Assembly (NCBI RefSeq): GCF_009769735.1 | Contig: NZ_WSRO01000001.1 | Span: 372,001 to 436,000 of the forward strand | DNA: 64,000 nucleotides | Reading direction: 5' to 3' | From: Streptomyces sp. BA2 | GTDB lineage: Bacteria > Actinomycetota > Actinomycetes > Streptomycetales > Streptomycetaceae | Part shown: one piece after another, positions 40,527 through 48,734 of the stretch | Layout of the letters: each line of letters opens with the position of its first letter | How positions within the stretch are numbered: the stretch's first letter is position 1 | Notes under the pieces: model-generated | The model's input: only the letters and a program-made list of their open reading frames with translations | The model's database searches: none | Told to the model about the DNA's origin: nothing | Program-made: the position numbers and the translations under genes

Positions 40527-42386
40527 CTACCCCACGTCAACTCCGTGGGCACGGGCCAAGCCGTCGAGTCCGTCGGCCCAACCCTGTCCGACTGCGCGGA
40601 GCTTCCACACTGGGCGGCCGTTGCCGGATCTGTGCCGGTAGAGCTCCGCGACGACCATTGCGCGGATGGCGGGGTCGGCTGACGGCTGGAAGGTCCAGGT
40701 GGCCGTGGCGCAGTCCATGGACAGTTCAGCGTGGGTGAGGGAGCCGCACGTCAGTCCGGTGTCGACGTCCATGTTGATCGCGATCGTCATCCGCTGGACA
40801 TGCTCGGGTAGAGCTGTGAGGTGGACGGCGGCGCGTTCGACGGTGTGCGCGCCATCGTTCTGCTTGCCCAGTAGCCTGGCGGCCCCTTGGGCGGCGGACG
40901 GCTGGTTGTAGAAGACGAAGTCTGCGTCGGAGGCGACCCGGCTCTGTGCGTCGGTGAGGAACAGAGAGAGGTCGGCATCTGCACCGCCGAACCTGAACGC
41001 GATGGTCAGTCTTTCCCATGCCTCATCGGGCAGCGTGAGGTTCTGCCCTGGCGTGAGTGCCGTCGGGACAGCGGGCATGGGCTCGCCGAGCGCAGGCGGC
41101 TGGACCGTGGAGGATGCCTGGGTCTTCCATTCGGCGAACGTACGGATCCGGTAGTGGTCCGAGGCAGGCACATCGGGGGTGGCGGGGACGTTGGCCCGCA
41201 GGTCGCCGTCCAGACCGGCCAGCGTGGAGTCGACCGAGGCGGCCTCGTCCTGGGCATGGTCGAGCAGGCTCTGCAGACCGGGCAGCCGGCTGATGTCCAG
41301 CGGCTTGATGGTGCTCGACAGGTTTCCGGAGGCGGTCGTGGCGACGGCGCAGGCGACGTCCTGGCCGATGTCCAGGAAGCGCAGTGAGTCCTCGGGTTGC
41401 CGCCAGGGACCTGACTCGATAGCCGGGCGGGTCCACCGGCCGTACGCCACGAACCCCAGCCGCTGGGTGTCCGGCATGCGAGTGATCACCGCAAGGTCGA
41501 TAGCGTTGATCCCAGGGGCGACTGCGAAGCCCTCCTTGAGCGTGGCGATGACGTTGGACCCCATGGACGTGAGCCACCAAAGGGTCCGGTCCCGCTTGGT
41601 CAGCGTCTTCAGCGTGGGGCGCCCGCCGGAGGTGAGGCCCGGCGCCTGATCGGGCAGCGAGTCGATGTCGTGCTGCCGCATCACCACCGACATGACGGAG
41701 CCGTTAACCCCGACCGCACAGCCTGCCGCGGGGTTGTCGGAGAAGGCATAGTTGACCGTCTCGCACACGGTCACCTCGTCGTTCGCGAGGAGGGACTGCC
41801 ACCACTGATGTGCTTCGGTCGTCAACTCGCCGTGGACGCCCTCCAACCTGGAGAGCTCAGCGGCCAGGTAGCCCGGCGCATCCTGCTCTGCCTGTCGTTT
41901 CGCCTCCGTGCGCTCAGCGCGCGCGAACACGCCGAGACCTGCTAGGTGGAACGTTTTCGCTTCGGCCAGGGCCCATGGCAACCCGAGTTGTGGGGGCTCA
42001 GGCACGACCGGTGGGAGCACGGGGGAGAAGGACTGCAGATGCACGCTGGTCATCTGCTGACGTACCTCCCGTAAGTGCGCGATGGCCGCGTCGCGTTCCG
42101 CCTCCTGCTGGGCCCGCTCGGCCTGCTGGCGAGCCCTTTCCAGCTGCTCACCCGAAGGCGCGGCGGACCGCGGACGTGAGCCGGAGCGCGTCGTGCGACT
42201 CGTACTGGTGCGGCGCCCGCTGCCCAGAGCGCTGGAGGCGTAGAACGGGCCCATCCCGGACGAGAGTGTGGTCCGCCCACCACCCACATTCACCCTGGCC
42301 ATCCTCGGCCCGATGGATGTTCGTACCCCTCGGGTCGAGACACGCACGCTCATGCCGGGCACACCGACGCGAAATCCGAAGCCCAT
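40527..42386 (-). CDS. DUF4236-TerD fusion protein
   Basis: A 619-residue cytoplasmic protein. ATG 42386 follows AAGGGAGG by 4 bases. Residues 1-55 form a DUF4236 module (GFGFRVGVPGMSVRVSTRGV ... GGGRTTLSSGMG). A charged coiled-coil-like linker follows (QLERARQQAERAQQEAERDA). The middle of about 300 residues is unrecognised, with blocks such as VTVCETVNYAFSDNPAAG. The last 190 residues are a TerD domain: AFRFGGADADLSLFLTDAQS, SDADFVFYNQPSA, TIAINMDVDTGLTCGSL, and GWADGLDGLARAHGVDV. TerD domains bind calcium and appear in stress and phage-defence gene sets. No ter operon surrounds it. Confidence 0.8.
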   Translation of the reverse strand: MGFGFRVGVPGMSVRVSTRGVRTSIGPRMARVNVGGGRTTLSSGMGPFYASSALGSGRRTSTSRTTRSGSRPRSAAPSGEQLERARQQAERAQQEAERDAAIAHLREVRQQMTSVHLQSFSPVLPPVVPEPPQLGLPWALAEAKTFHLAGLGVFARAERTEAKRQAEQDAPGYLAAELSRLEGVHGELTTEAHQWWQSLLANDEVTVCETVNYAFSDNPAAGCAVGVNGSVMSVVMRQHDIDSLPDQAPGLTSGGRPTLKTLTKRDRTLWWLTSMGSNVIATLKEGFAVAPGINAIDLAVITRMPDTQRLGFVAYGRWTRPAIESGPWRQPEDSLRFLDIGQDVACAVATTASGNLSSTIKPLDISRLPGLQSLLDHAQDEAASVDSTLAGLDGDLRANVPATPDVPASDHYRIRTFAEWKTQASSTVQPPALGEPMPAVPTALTPGQNLTLPDEAWERLTIAFRFGGADADLSLFLTDAQSRVASDADFVFYNQPSAAQGAARLLGKQNDGAHTVERAAVHLTALPEHVQRMTIAINMDVDTGLTCGSLTHAELSMDCATATWTFQPSADPAIRAMVVAELYRHRSGNGRPVWKLRAVGQGWADGLDGLARAHGVDVG

Positions 42387-43178
42387 GGGCCTCCCTTCTA
42401 CGGCGACGAGTCTGTCAGTAACCGGGCTTTGACGCGTGGAACCGCGGCAGCCCAAGGGGCATGGCGACGCGCGGGGGCTGGACACGGAGAGTGCAGAAAC
42501 GGATACTCCCAGCTCATCCCCCTCAGCCTCGCCGAGATCAGATGCCTGATCAATCGCCTCACCGACTGCCGTCCCACCCCGGCCGACGACGTTCTTTCCT
42601 GGTCGCTCTGGCGCCGCAGACGACAGCACCAAGCGCGCATCAGCCACTACAAACAACGCGGGCACACGACACACTCACGACAACTGCCCAGCGCTCAGCT
42701 TGTCGTTTAAGGTCTGGCGTCGAACGCGGTTCGCACTTGATCAGTGTTTTCGCAGTTCAGGGGACTTTAGAGCGGCCTTCGTCTGATCCTGTGATCCGTC
42801 CGGAGTGGATCGGCGCGAAGGCCGTAGTCGTGAGCCTGGATCATCTGGGCGCCCTTCGGGATGCGTACGCGGAAGCGTCACGCTTCCGGAGGGAGTTGTA
42901 CGCATGCATGACCGCGCCGGGCGACGCGCTGTTCGAGTTTGCGACGCGTTGTTGTGTCCGGACGGGCCGGTGCGGACGGGTGGAGCGCGATGGCGGGGCC
43001 GAGGGCCCCCTCCGGCCTAAAACGGTGCCAGCCGACGCTGGTGTGGCCATCGAAGGACGGTTACGGCTTCTGCCTGGACGCTGACGCCCGGAAGGACAGG
43101 AACGGTCGGTCGTCGTCACGCCGGGCCTCTCTGGCACCCATCTCCCCGCTGCGGCTACCACCCTGCTACCTTCGGTGT
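42387..43178 (+). pseudogene. Spacer holding an IS701-like transposase N-terminal fragment (42830-42985)
   Basis: Within this 790-base spacer, one frame reads LRDAYAEASRFRRELYACMT and then APGDALFE, which continues in another frame as VCDALLCPDGPVRT. This matches, from memory, the N-terminus of the IS701-type transposases abundant in Streptomyces (RREL.ACLTARADALFELTDALLC). No catalytic part remains. The rest of the spacer has open frames without support. Just before 43179, CTACCTTCGGTGT could be a -10 region for a leaderless toxin-antitoxin transcript. Confidence 0.5.
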
Positions 43179-43442
43179 ATGACGTCAGCGAAGAAGCAGA
43201 CCCAGCTCCGGCTCGAAGCCGACGTGCTCGCCGCGGGAAAGGGTGCCGCCGCCGCCCGCGGCCTGGACTTTAACAAGTATGTCGCGACCCTCATCGTTGA
43301 GGACACCACCGGCGCACGCGCCGCCGGCATGGCCGCCGCGCAGAAGCTTGTCGACGACCACGGTGCGTTCCTTGACGAACTGGAGCGCCAGCTGGACCAG
43401 CCGCAGCCGCAGCCCGCAGCCCGGCCGGGTGCAGCCGCGTGA
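43179..43442 (+). CDS. Antitoxin-like protein (ribbon-helix-helix type)
   Basis: An 87-residue protein, MTSAKKQTQLRLEADVLAAG, followed by a helix pair and a long helical tail (QKLVDDHGAFLDELERQL). The N-terminal strand and two helices fit the ribbon-helix-helix DNA-binding antitoxins. It overlaps the next gene by GTGA, the usual layout of toxin-antitoxin pairs. It is expected to repress its own promoter and neutralise the Fic-type partner. Little space lies between a possible promoter and ATG 43179, so the transcript may be leaderless. Confidence rests mainly on partner and layout. Confidence 0.7.
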   Translation: MTSAKKQTQLRLEADVLAAGKGAAAARGLDFNKYVATLIVEDTTGARAAGMAAAQKLVDDHGAFLDELERQLDQPQPQPAARPGAAA

Positions 43443-43810
43443 TCCTGCACATCGACGAGTCCTGGATCCTCGAGGCCGCTCAGCGCGCCGCCAGCCGCGA
43501 TCCCGCCGTCGACGACTACGGCGTACCTATCGCCGCCGTCGCCCGCCACCGCGGTGAGCTGATGGACCACCCCGTCTACGACGGCCCTTACGCGCGCGCC
43601 GCGGCCCTGGTGCACACGCTGGGGCGCTGCCACTGGCTGGAAGGCTCGAACCTGACCGTGGCCTGCGCAGTCGCCGTCATGTATCTCGAGGCGAGCAACA
43701 TCCCCGTCAATCCCACTCGCGAGCAACTCACCGCGCTCGCCCACGAACTCCGCAGCCCCCGCTGCACTGTCACCCGCGTCGCGGAGTTCCTGCGCACCTG
43801 GAAACCATGA
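43439..43810 (+). CDS. Fic/Doc-family toxin with degenerate active loop
   Basis: A 123-residue helical protein starting at GTG 43439. Position and block PYARAAALVHTLGRCHWLEG then SNLTVACAVAVMYLEAS correspond to the Fic/Doc core. The usual loop HxFx(D/N)GNKR is replaced by HWLEGSNLTV: the His and the Asn are kept in altered spacing while the Gly-Asn-Lys-Arg part is not. Similar short proteins are annotated in Streptomyces as the toxin component of Fic-type pairs. Whether it modifies a target by AMP or phosphate transfer is uncertain. It is paired with the antitoxin gene upstream. Confidence 0.7.
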   Translation: MILHIDESWILEAAQRAASRDPAVDDYGVPIAAVARHRGELMDHPVYDGPYARAAALVHTLGRCHWLEGSNLTVACAVAVMYLEASNIPVNPTREQLTALAHELRSPRCTVTRVAEFLRTWKP

Positions 43811-44018
43811 GATCTGGCTGTCCTCGTCGCCAGCAGAACCGCCTCTCCTTTGGTCAGGGGTTCGCGCGAAACGAAGTGCGCCACCAGCCCGGCGGATCGA
43901 CGGGCACCCTGAACTCGATGCGGGTGTGGCCGTCGAGCGCCTCTCTTGCCGATCAGTTCGGTAAGGCGGCCTCTCGGCCTGCGGGTTCGCAGGCGAGAGG
44001 CCGCGGGCCCTGTCGGGA

Positions 44019-44604
44019 TCACCAGGTGATGCGGACGCCGCCGTTGCCTGCGGGGCCGTTTGGGGTGCCTCCAGCGGCGATGCCGAGGGGAGGGCTGCCG
44101 GCGGGGGCGGAGGGAGCGCCGCGCACGCCGGTGTCGGAGGATTCGAAATGGGCTGGTGCGGGATACAGGCTTGGTCCCTGGGCGCCACCGCCACCGCCAC
44201 CGCCCCCGCCGCCGCTGTAGAGGGCAGCGGACCCGCTTCCGCCTCCGCCTCCGAAGCCTCCGTAGCCGCCGCTGCCAGCTTGCCCGGCGCCGCCTCCGGA
44301 GCCGTTCCCGGGGGCGCCAGTGCCGCTGCTGTGGGCGGCGCAGACGCCAGGGGACCCGCCCGCGCCGCCGCCGTAACCGCCGCCGTAGTTGCCGTCGTCG
44401 CCGTAGCCGCCCCAACCGCCGCTGCCACCGTAGGCGTTGTTGCCGGGGTCAGTGTAGGTCTGCATGCGGGGGGTTTGGGTGCTGGGGGTGACGGGGTACC
44501 AGGTGGTGCCGGTGACCAGGTGTGCGCTGTCTTGTACTTCGCCGGCTGTGTTGAGGGTGGGTGCGGCCCAGGTGAGGCCGTTTTCGTGAGGGAGGGGAGA
44601 GTGA
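44019..44604 (-). CDS. Glycine-rich protein cut at its 5' end by mobile unit 3
   Basis: The readable part, about 195 residues, starts with HENGLTWAAPTLNTAGEVQD, then GNNAYGGSGGWGGYGDDGNY, a long Gly/Ser/Ala-rich section with a run of ten glycines, and ends TPNGPAGNGGVRITW. The Gly-rich, terminal-beta layout resembles phage tail or surface-adhesive proteins, but I do not recognise a family. The unit's end at 44605 lies just upstream of codon HSP. Joining the flanks across the unit (44604 to 49010) gives TTG-AGT-CAC-TCT with GAAGGGAA 6 bases before TTG, so the original start and ribosome site probably lie at about 49012-49030 on the far side. Confidence 0.6.
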
Positions 44605-44841
44605 GTAGCTGTGCTCAATCCCCTGATCTGTGACGTTCGGTGATGGTTGGCAGAGTCGTTCAGGGGCGTGCCGGTCTGGATTCGTGTTCGGGCGGGACTG
44701 GTTGGTTCGGTTGCGAAGCGACGGTTTTCGGGTCGTTCGTGGTGGCCTTGGGGTGGGCGGCGGACTCTGCGAGGTAGCGCGGGCCGGAGTCCCTTTGGCT
44801 GGGAGGGCATCGGCCTCTCCGGCCCCCTTGGTGAGGGCGCC

Positions 44842-45772
44842 GTGTCCGAGGTGATCGGCAGTGCGCCGGGTGAGCGGTTCGAGGCTCTGGTGGATCAGTC
44901 GGTGGAGCTGGTCGGGGTGATGACGTGATGTCAGTTCGCGCTGGGGGACATCGCGCTGGAGATAGCTCCGTTGCGCTCCCACGGCGGGGACATGACGCTG
45001 GGTGAGGACGAGCTGGGGGTGGAGGGCACCCTGCGTGGGTTCGCCGAGTCGATCGGGCTGTCCTTCCATACTGTGCGCACGTATCGGTGGGTGGCCGCGC
45101 GATGGCCGAAGGACCAGCGGCAGCAGGGGGTTCCCTTCGAGGTGCACCGGATCCTGGGCCTCGGCGCCGGACGCGTACGAGCTCATCCAGAGCCCGCCGG
45201 TCAACGAGCGGACGGGCCGCAGCGAGTGGAGCGGGGATGCGGCGAAACGGGCTGCGGGCTGGGCGAGCGCGACGCCGGTCACGGTGGAGGAGAAGGTCGA
45301 AGCCATCCGGGACCTCGCGGCCGATGAGACGGTGGCGGCCCTGGCGGCCTGCGATCTGCTGCGTCGGCCGGATGTCGCCTTCCGCGCGATGCGGGACCGG
45401 CAGGCCAGGGAACTGGTGAACCAGGCCCAGTACGATCAGGCCGAGCTTGTCGAAGAGGAGGGCGAGGAGGACTGGTGGGATGCGCCCGACGCCGAGGACG
45501 GCAGGGACGACAGTGATCCGGCCCGGATCGTGCGGGGCTTCCACCGGGCGATGGAGTTCACCGACTTGATCGGGGTCTGTCAGGGCTTTGTTGCCGGGGC
45601 GAGCCGGCTGGTGCCGAAGCTGCGGGGCCGGGAGCTCACCGAGTCGCAGCTTGGTCTCGTGACGCGGCAGTTGGAGAAAATCAGGGCGACGGCCGACTGG
45701 ATCGAGACCGCGGTTTCCACGGGCAGGGTGGACCTGGACGAGGCCCTGGCCGAGTTGCTGCGGGGCCAGTAG
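44842..45772 (+). pseudogene. DUF6192-type gene of unit 3 (nonsense and frameshift)
   Basis: From GTG 44842 the frame reads SEVIGSAPGERFEALVDQSV and then VMT-stop-CQFALGDIALEIAPLR; the intact residue in copy 2 is Arg, so one base change made TGA. The helix-turn-helix-like IGLSFHTVRTYRWVAARWP follows. At HRIL an extra G shifts the frame, and the protein continues as ASAPDAYELIQSPPVNERTG, EKVEAIRDLAADETVAALAA, then LRGRELTESQLGLVTRQLEK and a C-terminal WIETAVSTGRVDLDEALAEL. Family naming is from memory. Presumably it was a DNA-binding protein encoded on the unit. Confidence 0.8.
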
Positions 45773-45774
45773 CC

Positions 45775-46191
45775 ATGAAGCGGCGGGCGGGACAGCCCGC
45801 TCTTGAGCACGGGAAGGCGGTCCGCAGGGCTCTGCAGGAGGCACGCCCGGCCGGGCTCACGTTGAAGCAGCTGGCGAAGGCCACCCGGCGGACTCCGGCG
45901 CAGTTTTGGACGGGTATCCGGTTTTTGCGGAAGGTCGCGGTCAAGTCCGATATCCCGCCCGTGACCTATAGCCGCGTCGACGGCCTTCAGCTGTCGGACC
46001 AGCCCGAAGTCTGGATCGCTTATGGACGAGCGGTCTTCAAGGCCGAGCTGCACCGCATCACGAACTTCATCGCCGGAATCGTCGCCCCGCACGCCAAACG
46101 CGCCCCCGAGGACGAGTGGGCCCGCCTCGTCCTGGACCAGCTCGGCGGCGTCAAAGCCACCCTGGAAGTCCTCACCCGCATGGAACGCTGA
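45775..46191 (+). CDS. RacP-like small helical protein of the mobile unit
   Basis: A 138-residue protein, ATG 45775, two bases after the stop of the DUF6192-type gene and two bases before the transposase ATG, so all three probably share one transcript. AGLTLKQLAKATRRTPAQFW looks like a winged-helix DNA-binding segment. The C-terminal part ELHRITNFIAGIVAPHAKR and LVLDQLGGVKATLEVL is helical. It resembles proteins called RacP in Streptomyces, as far as I recall. No lesion. It could regulate or assist transposition, inferred from its position only. Confidence 0.65.
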   Translation: MKRRAGQPALEHGKAVRRALQEARPAGLTLKQLAKATRRTPAQFWTGIRFLRKVAVKSDIPPVTYSRVDGLQLSDQPEVWIAYGRAVFKAELHRITNFIAGIVAPHAKRAPEDEWARLVLDQLGGVKATLEVLTRMER

Positions 46192-46193
46192 CC

Positions 46194-47191
46194 ATGATCT
46201 GTACTACCGAGGTTCTGGCAGCTCCGGCTGTCCGGCCGCGCCACTACCCGAGCGACACCACGGATGCCGAATGGGCGGTCCTGGAGTCGCTACTGCCGCC
46301 GCCGGCCTGCACCCTCCCGACGGGCGGACGACCCGAGGTCCACCCGCAGCGCAACATCGTGGATGCCATTCGCTATGTCAACGACAACGGCTGCAAAGGG
46401 AGATCCGTCCCGGTCGACTTCGGTGTCCCCTGGCGGACCGTGTTCGGGTTCTTCCAGCGCTGGCGCAACAGCGGAGTCCTCGCCCGCATCCACAGCGAGC
46501 TCCACCGAAGAGTCCGCCTTCACGACGGGCTCAACCCCCGCACCGTCACGGTGATCCTGGACTCCCAGTCCGTCAAAGGAGCCGAAACGGTGGGCGCCGC
46601 CACCCGCGGCTTCGACGCCGGGAAGAAGATCAACGGCCGCAAGCGGCACCCGGCCGTCGACATGCGCAGCATGCCGCTGAAACTCATGGTCGCCCCCGCC
46701 ACCAACCGCGACGACCACCCCGCCCGCGACCTCCTCTTCCGCCTCCGCCTCGCTCACCCCGAAGTCACCGTCGCCTGGGCCGACTCCGCCTACGGCGGCG
46801 AACTCGTGCGCTGGTCGAAATCCTTCCTCGGCATCACCCTCCACACGTCCCCCGACGCAAGGACCAGGAGGGCTTCGCCGTCCTGGCGAAACGGTGGCGG
46901 GTCGAGCGCGCCATCAGCTGGATCATGCGAGCCCGCAGGAACGTCCGCGACTACGAGCGGCTCATCTCCCACAGCCAAGCCCGCCTCACCTGGACCATGA
47001 TCACGCTAATGGTCCGCCGACTCACCCGACCGCCCCGGCCCCCGCACACCGAACCCCACCCCGTCGAACGGCCCGATGCCGCCACCACGCCCAGGCCAAT
47101 CCGCATCCGAACCCAGCACCGGCCGCACACCATCCGCCTCGCCCCACCGCCCTTGCCTGACCAGCCCCGAAATCCACACCGCCCCCCGTGA
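46194..47191 (+). pseudogene. IS5-family DDE transposase of unit 3, frameshifted near the end
   Basis: ATG 46194 starts ICTTEVLAAPAVRPRHYPSD and TDAEWAVLESLLPPP, then DAIRYVNDNGCKGRSVP, VILDSQSVKGAETVG (first Asp), GKKINGRKRHPAVDMRSMP and VTVAWADSAYGG (second Asp). After KSFLGITLH one base is missing; the rest, VPRRKDQEGFAVLAKRW and VERAISWIMRARRNVRDYER with the catalytic Glu, is in another frame ending at 47191. The lesion separates Glu from the two Asps. Copy 2 has a one-base loss at almost the same codon, so shared ancestry of the lesion or a recoding site should be considered. Confidence 0.85.
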
Positions 47192-47241
47192 CGTGATCCA
47201 GCGCGCTCTCGGCAAGCCTCACGGTGCGTCAGATCGGCTAA

Positions 47242-47271
47242 GGGCCCGCACACCGAGTGCGGTGCGGGCCC
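47242..47271. terminator. Bidirectional hairpin between transposase and cassette, copy 3
   Basis: GGGCCCGCAC and GTGCGGGCCC form a perfect 10-base stem around a short loop. It lies where the rightward transposase operon and the leftward cassette converge, like the hairpins of copies 1 and 2, but with a different stem sequence. Confidence 0.75.
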
Positions 47272-47301
47272 TCAATGCGCTTCTGGGGCAGCGGCCAGCC
47301 C

Positions 47302-47405
47302 TTCAGGATATATTCCGCGCGTCGCGCCAGCGGGTGGTCCAGTCGTCCGATCGTTCCCAACAGGCAAGCACTTAGGAAACCGAACGGTGCACCGACGAGC
47401 CCGTC
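47302..47405 (-). pseudogene. C-terminal remnant of the 3-TM cassette protein, copy 3
   Basis: One frame reads DGLVGAPFGFLSACLLGTIG and then HPLARRAEYILK, matching DGNLFGGALFGFLSACLVGT near the end of the proteins at 10658 and 21204. The first two helices and the start are missing, and the tail is out of frame. The gene has been lost in this copy while the secreted protein and the copy-specific gene are intact. Confidence 0.7.
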
Positions 47406-47440
47406 ATCCGGTCCTTTCGTACGCGCGAGGTCGTGGTGGG

Positions 47441-47752
47441 TCAGTGCGGGAGGGTCGATTTCACCAGGTCGTTTGCGGCGATGAGCCCGAGTCCGGGTAC
47501 CGCATCGCGCAGGGCCTTCACGGCGCGCACATGCTCGTCTGGTTCCACGCCGGCTTCGGAGAGGGTCCTGCGGACCCATTGTCGGATGCGCTGGTCGTCG
47601 GTGGCGGTGGCATGGCGGTTCAGGATGTCCAGGGCTGCTTGGAGTCCCGGCCGCCGGTTGTCACTGGCTGTCTCCAGCGCAGCATTGATCTCCGATCGGA
47701 CATCTTCGAGATCATGCAGGACAACAATGGGCGGCTCGTTCTTGCTGGCCAC
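47441..47752 (-). CDS. Small soluble protein specific to cassette 3 (possible immunity gene)
   Basis: A 103-residue helical protein. I choose GTG 47752 because GGGAG stands 8 bases before it (protein starts ASKNEPPIVVLHDLEDVR); ATG 47767 is possible. No signal peptide or membrane helix. Blocks: EINAALETASDNRRPGLQAA and IRQWVRRTLSEAGVEPDEHV. It lies 52 bases downstream of the secreted protein, in the slot taken by a two-helix membrane protein in copy 1 and by nothing in copy 2. No family is recognised. By position it could neutralise the secreted partner inside the cell. Confidence 0.65.
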   Translation of the reverse strand: MASKNEPPIVVLHDLEDVRSEINAALETASDNRRPGLQAALDILNRHATATDDQRIRQWVRRTLSEAGVEPDEHVRAVKALRDAVPGLGLIAANDLVKSTLPH

Positions 47753-47804
47753 GGGGTGTACTCCCATCTAGGCGGTGTGGGGGTCTGCTGGGCTGGGCTG
47801 CTGG

Positions 47805-48734
47805 TCAGCCGAAGCAGTAACTCTGCACCCCGGCGATGCCGAGGATCTGGACAGCGCCGTTCTTGCCTGCCTTCTTGGCGTAGCGAATGAAGTCGCCCTT
47901 GGTGCGCGCTCCCCACAGGAGCCGTGCCGTTGCCTTGGCGCCGCCGAGCGCCTTGATTGCTTTGTAGGCCTTGGCTGCCGGGAAGAACGCGACGACGACG
48001 GAGGCGGCACACTTGGTCCACTTCCACGCAGTGCTCCACAACGGGTCGGCAACAACGGGGAAGGCGGTGTTCTTGTCGAAGTCGATGCTCTGGATGAGGG
48101 ATCCGTCTTGAACGCGGTAGGAGGTCGGTACCGCATTGCCGTTGGCGTCCTTGGCCCACGGGGCGTCGAACGAGCCGAGGATGTCGGCGTCCTCGTCAGT
48201 TCCGGTCAGGACAAGAATCCTGCCGTCCTCCAAATGGTCGGTGACGGCGCCCGCCGGAAGGGCGAGATCGAAACGGTATTCCTTGGCTGCGTTGGCGTTG
48301 TTGACGGTGGTCAGTGCACGGACGCCGCCCGCAACTGTCGGTTGCACGGCGAGATCTGCGTCCTTGGCCACGTCGGGGTAGACGACCGTGCCGTTCGGTG
48401 ACTTGATCCCCTTGGCCTGGCTGGCATTGGACAGACCTATGCCGACTGTCGCGCCATTGGCGGTGGTGCTGATCGTGCCGCTGGCGGTTGCCGGGGTGGT
48501 AACGGTGATGGGCTGCCCGGCTTCGGTTGCCGTCACGGACTTCAGGGTCCCATCCGACTGCAGGGCGCTGCCGGCGATGTCCTCCGTGCCGGCAATCCTC
48601 TCTACGGCTGCCGCGGTCCGTTCGGCCTTCGACTGCTCATCAGCTGCGGACGCCGTGGGCGCGATGCCAAGGATGAGCGCGCCGACGGCTACGGCGGCTA
48701 TGGAACTGGCAGATGTGCCGTGAAGAACTGGCAT
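47805..48734 (-). CDS. Secreted polymorphic protein, copy 3
   Basis: A 309-residue protein from ATG 48734, with AGGGGAGGGTTC upstream. Signal peptide with core AAVAVGALILGIAPTASA, conserved N-terminal region (VVYPDVAKDADLAVQPTVAG) up to TAFPVVADPLW at about residue 228, then a tip of about 80 residues distinct from copies 1 and 2: WKWTKCAASVVVAFFPAAKA, IKALGGAKATARLLWGARTK, YAKKAGKNGAVQILGIAG, ending SYCFG. The tip is basic and hydrophobic with two cysteines. The FPVVADP junction marks the domain boundary in all three copies. No enzymatic motif is recognised. Confidence 0.8.
   Translation of the reverse strand: MPVLHGTSASSIAAVAVGALILGIAPTASAADEQSKAERTAAAVERIAGTEDIAGSALQSDGTLKSVTATEAGQPITVTTPATASGTISTTANGATVGIGLSNASQAKGIKSPNGTVVYPDVAKDADLAVQPTVAGGVRALTTVNNANAAKEYRFDLALPAGAVTDHLEDGRILVLTGTDEDADILGSFDAPWAKDANGNAVPTSYRVQDGSLIQSIDFDKNTAFPVVADPLWSTAWKWTKCAASVVVAFFPAAKAYKAIKALGGAKATARLLWGARTKGDFIRYAKKAGKNGAVQILGIAGVQSYCFG

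Noticed and set aside
43166..44428. A 420-codon minus-strand frame, very Ala/Thr-rich
   Set aside because: It overlaps both toxin-antitoxin genes and the glycine-rich gene in the wrong frame; low-complexity shadow.
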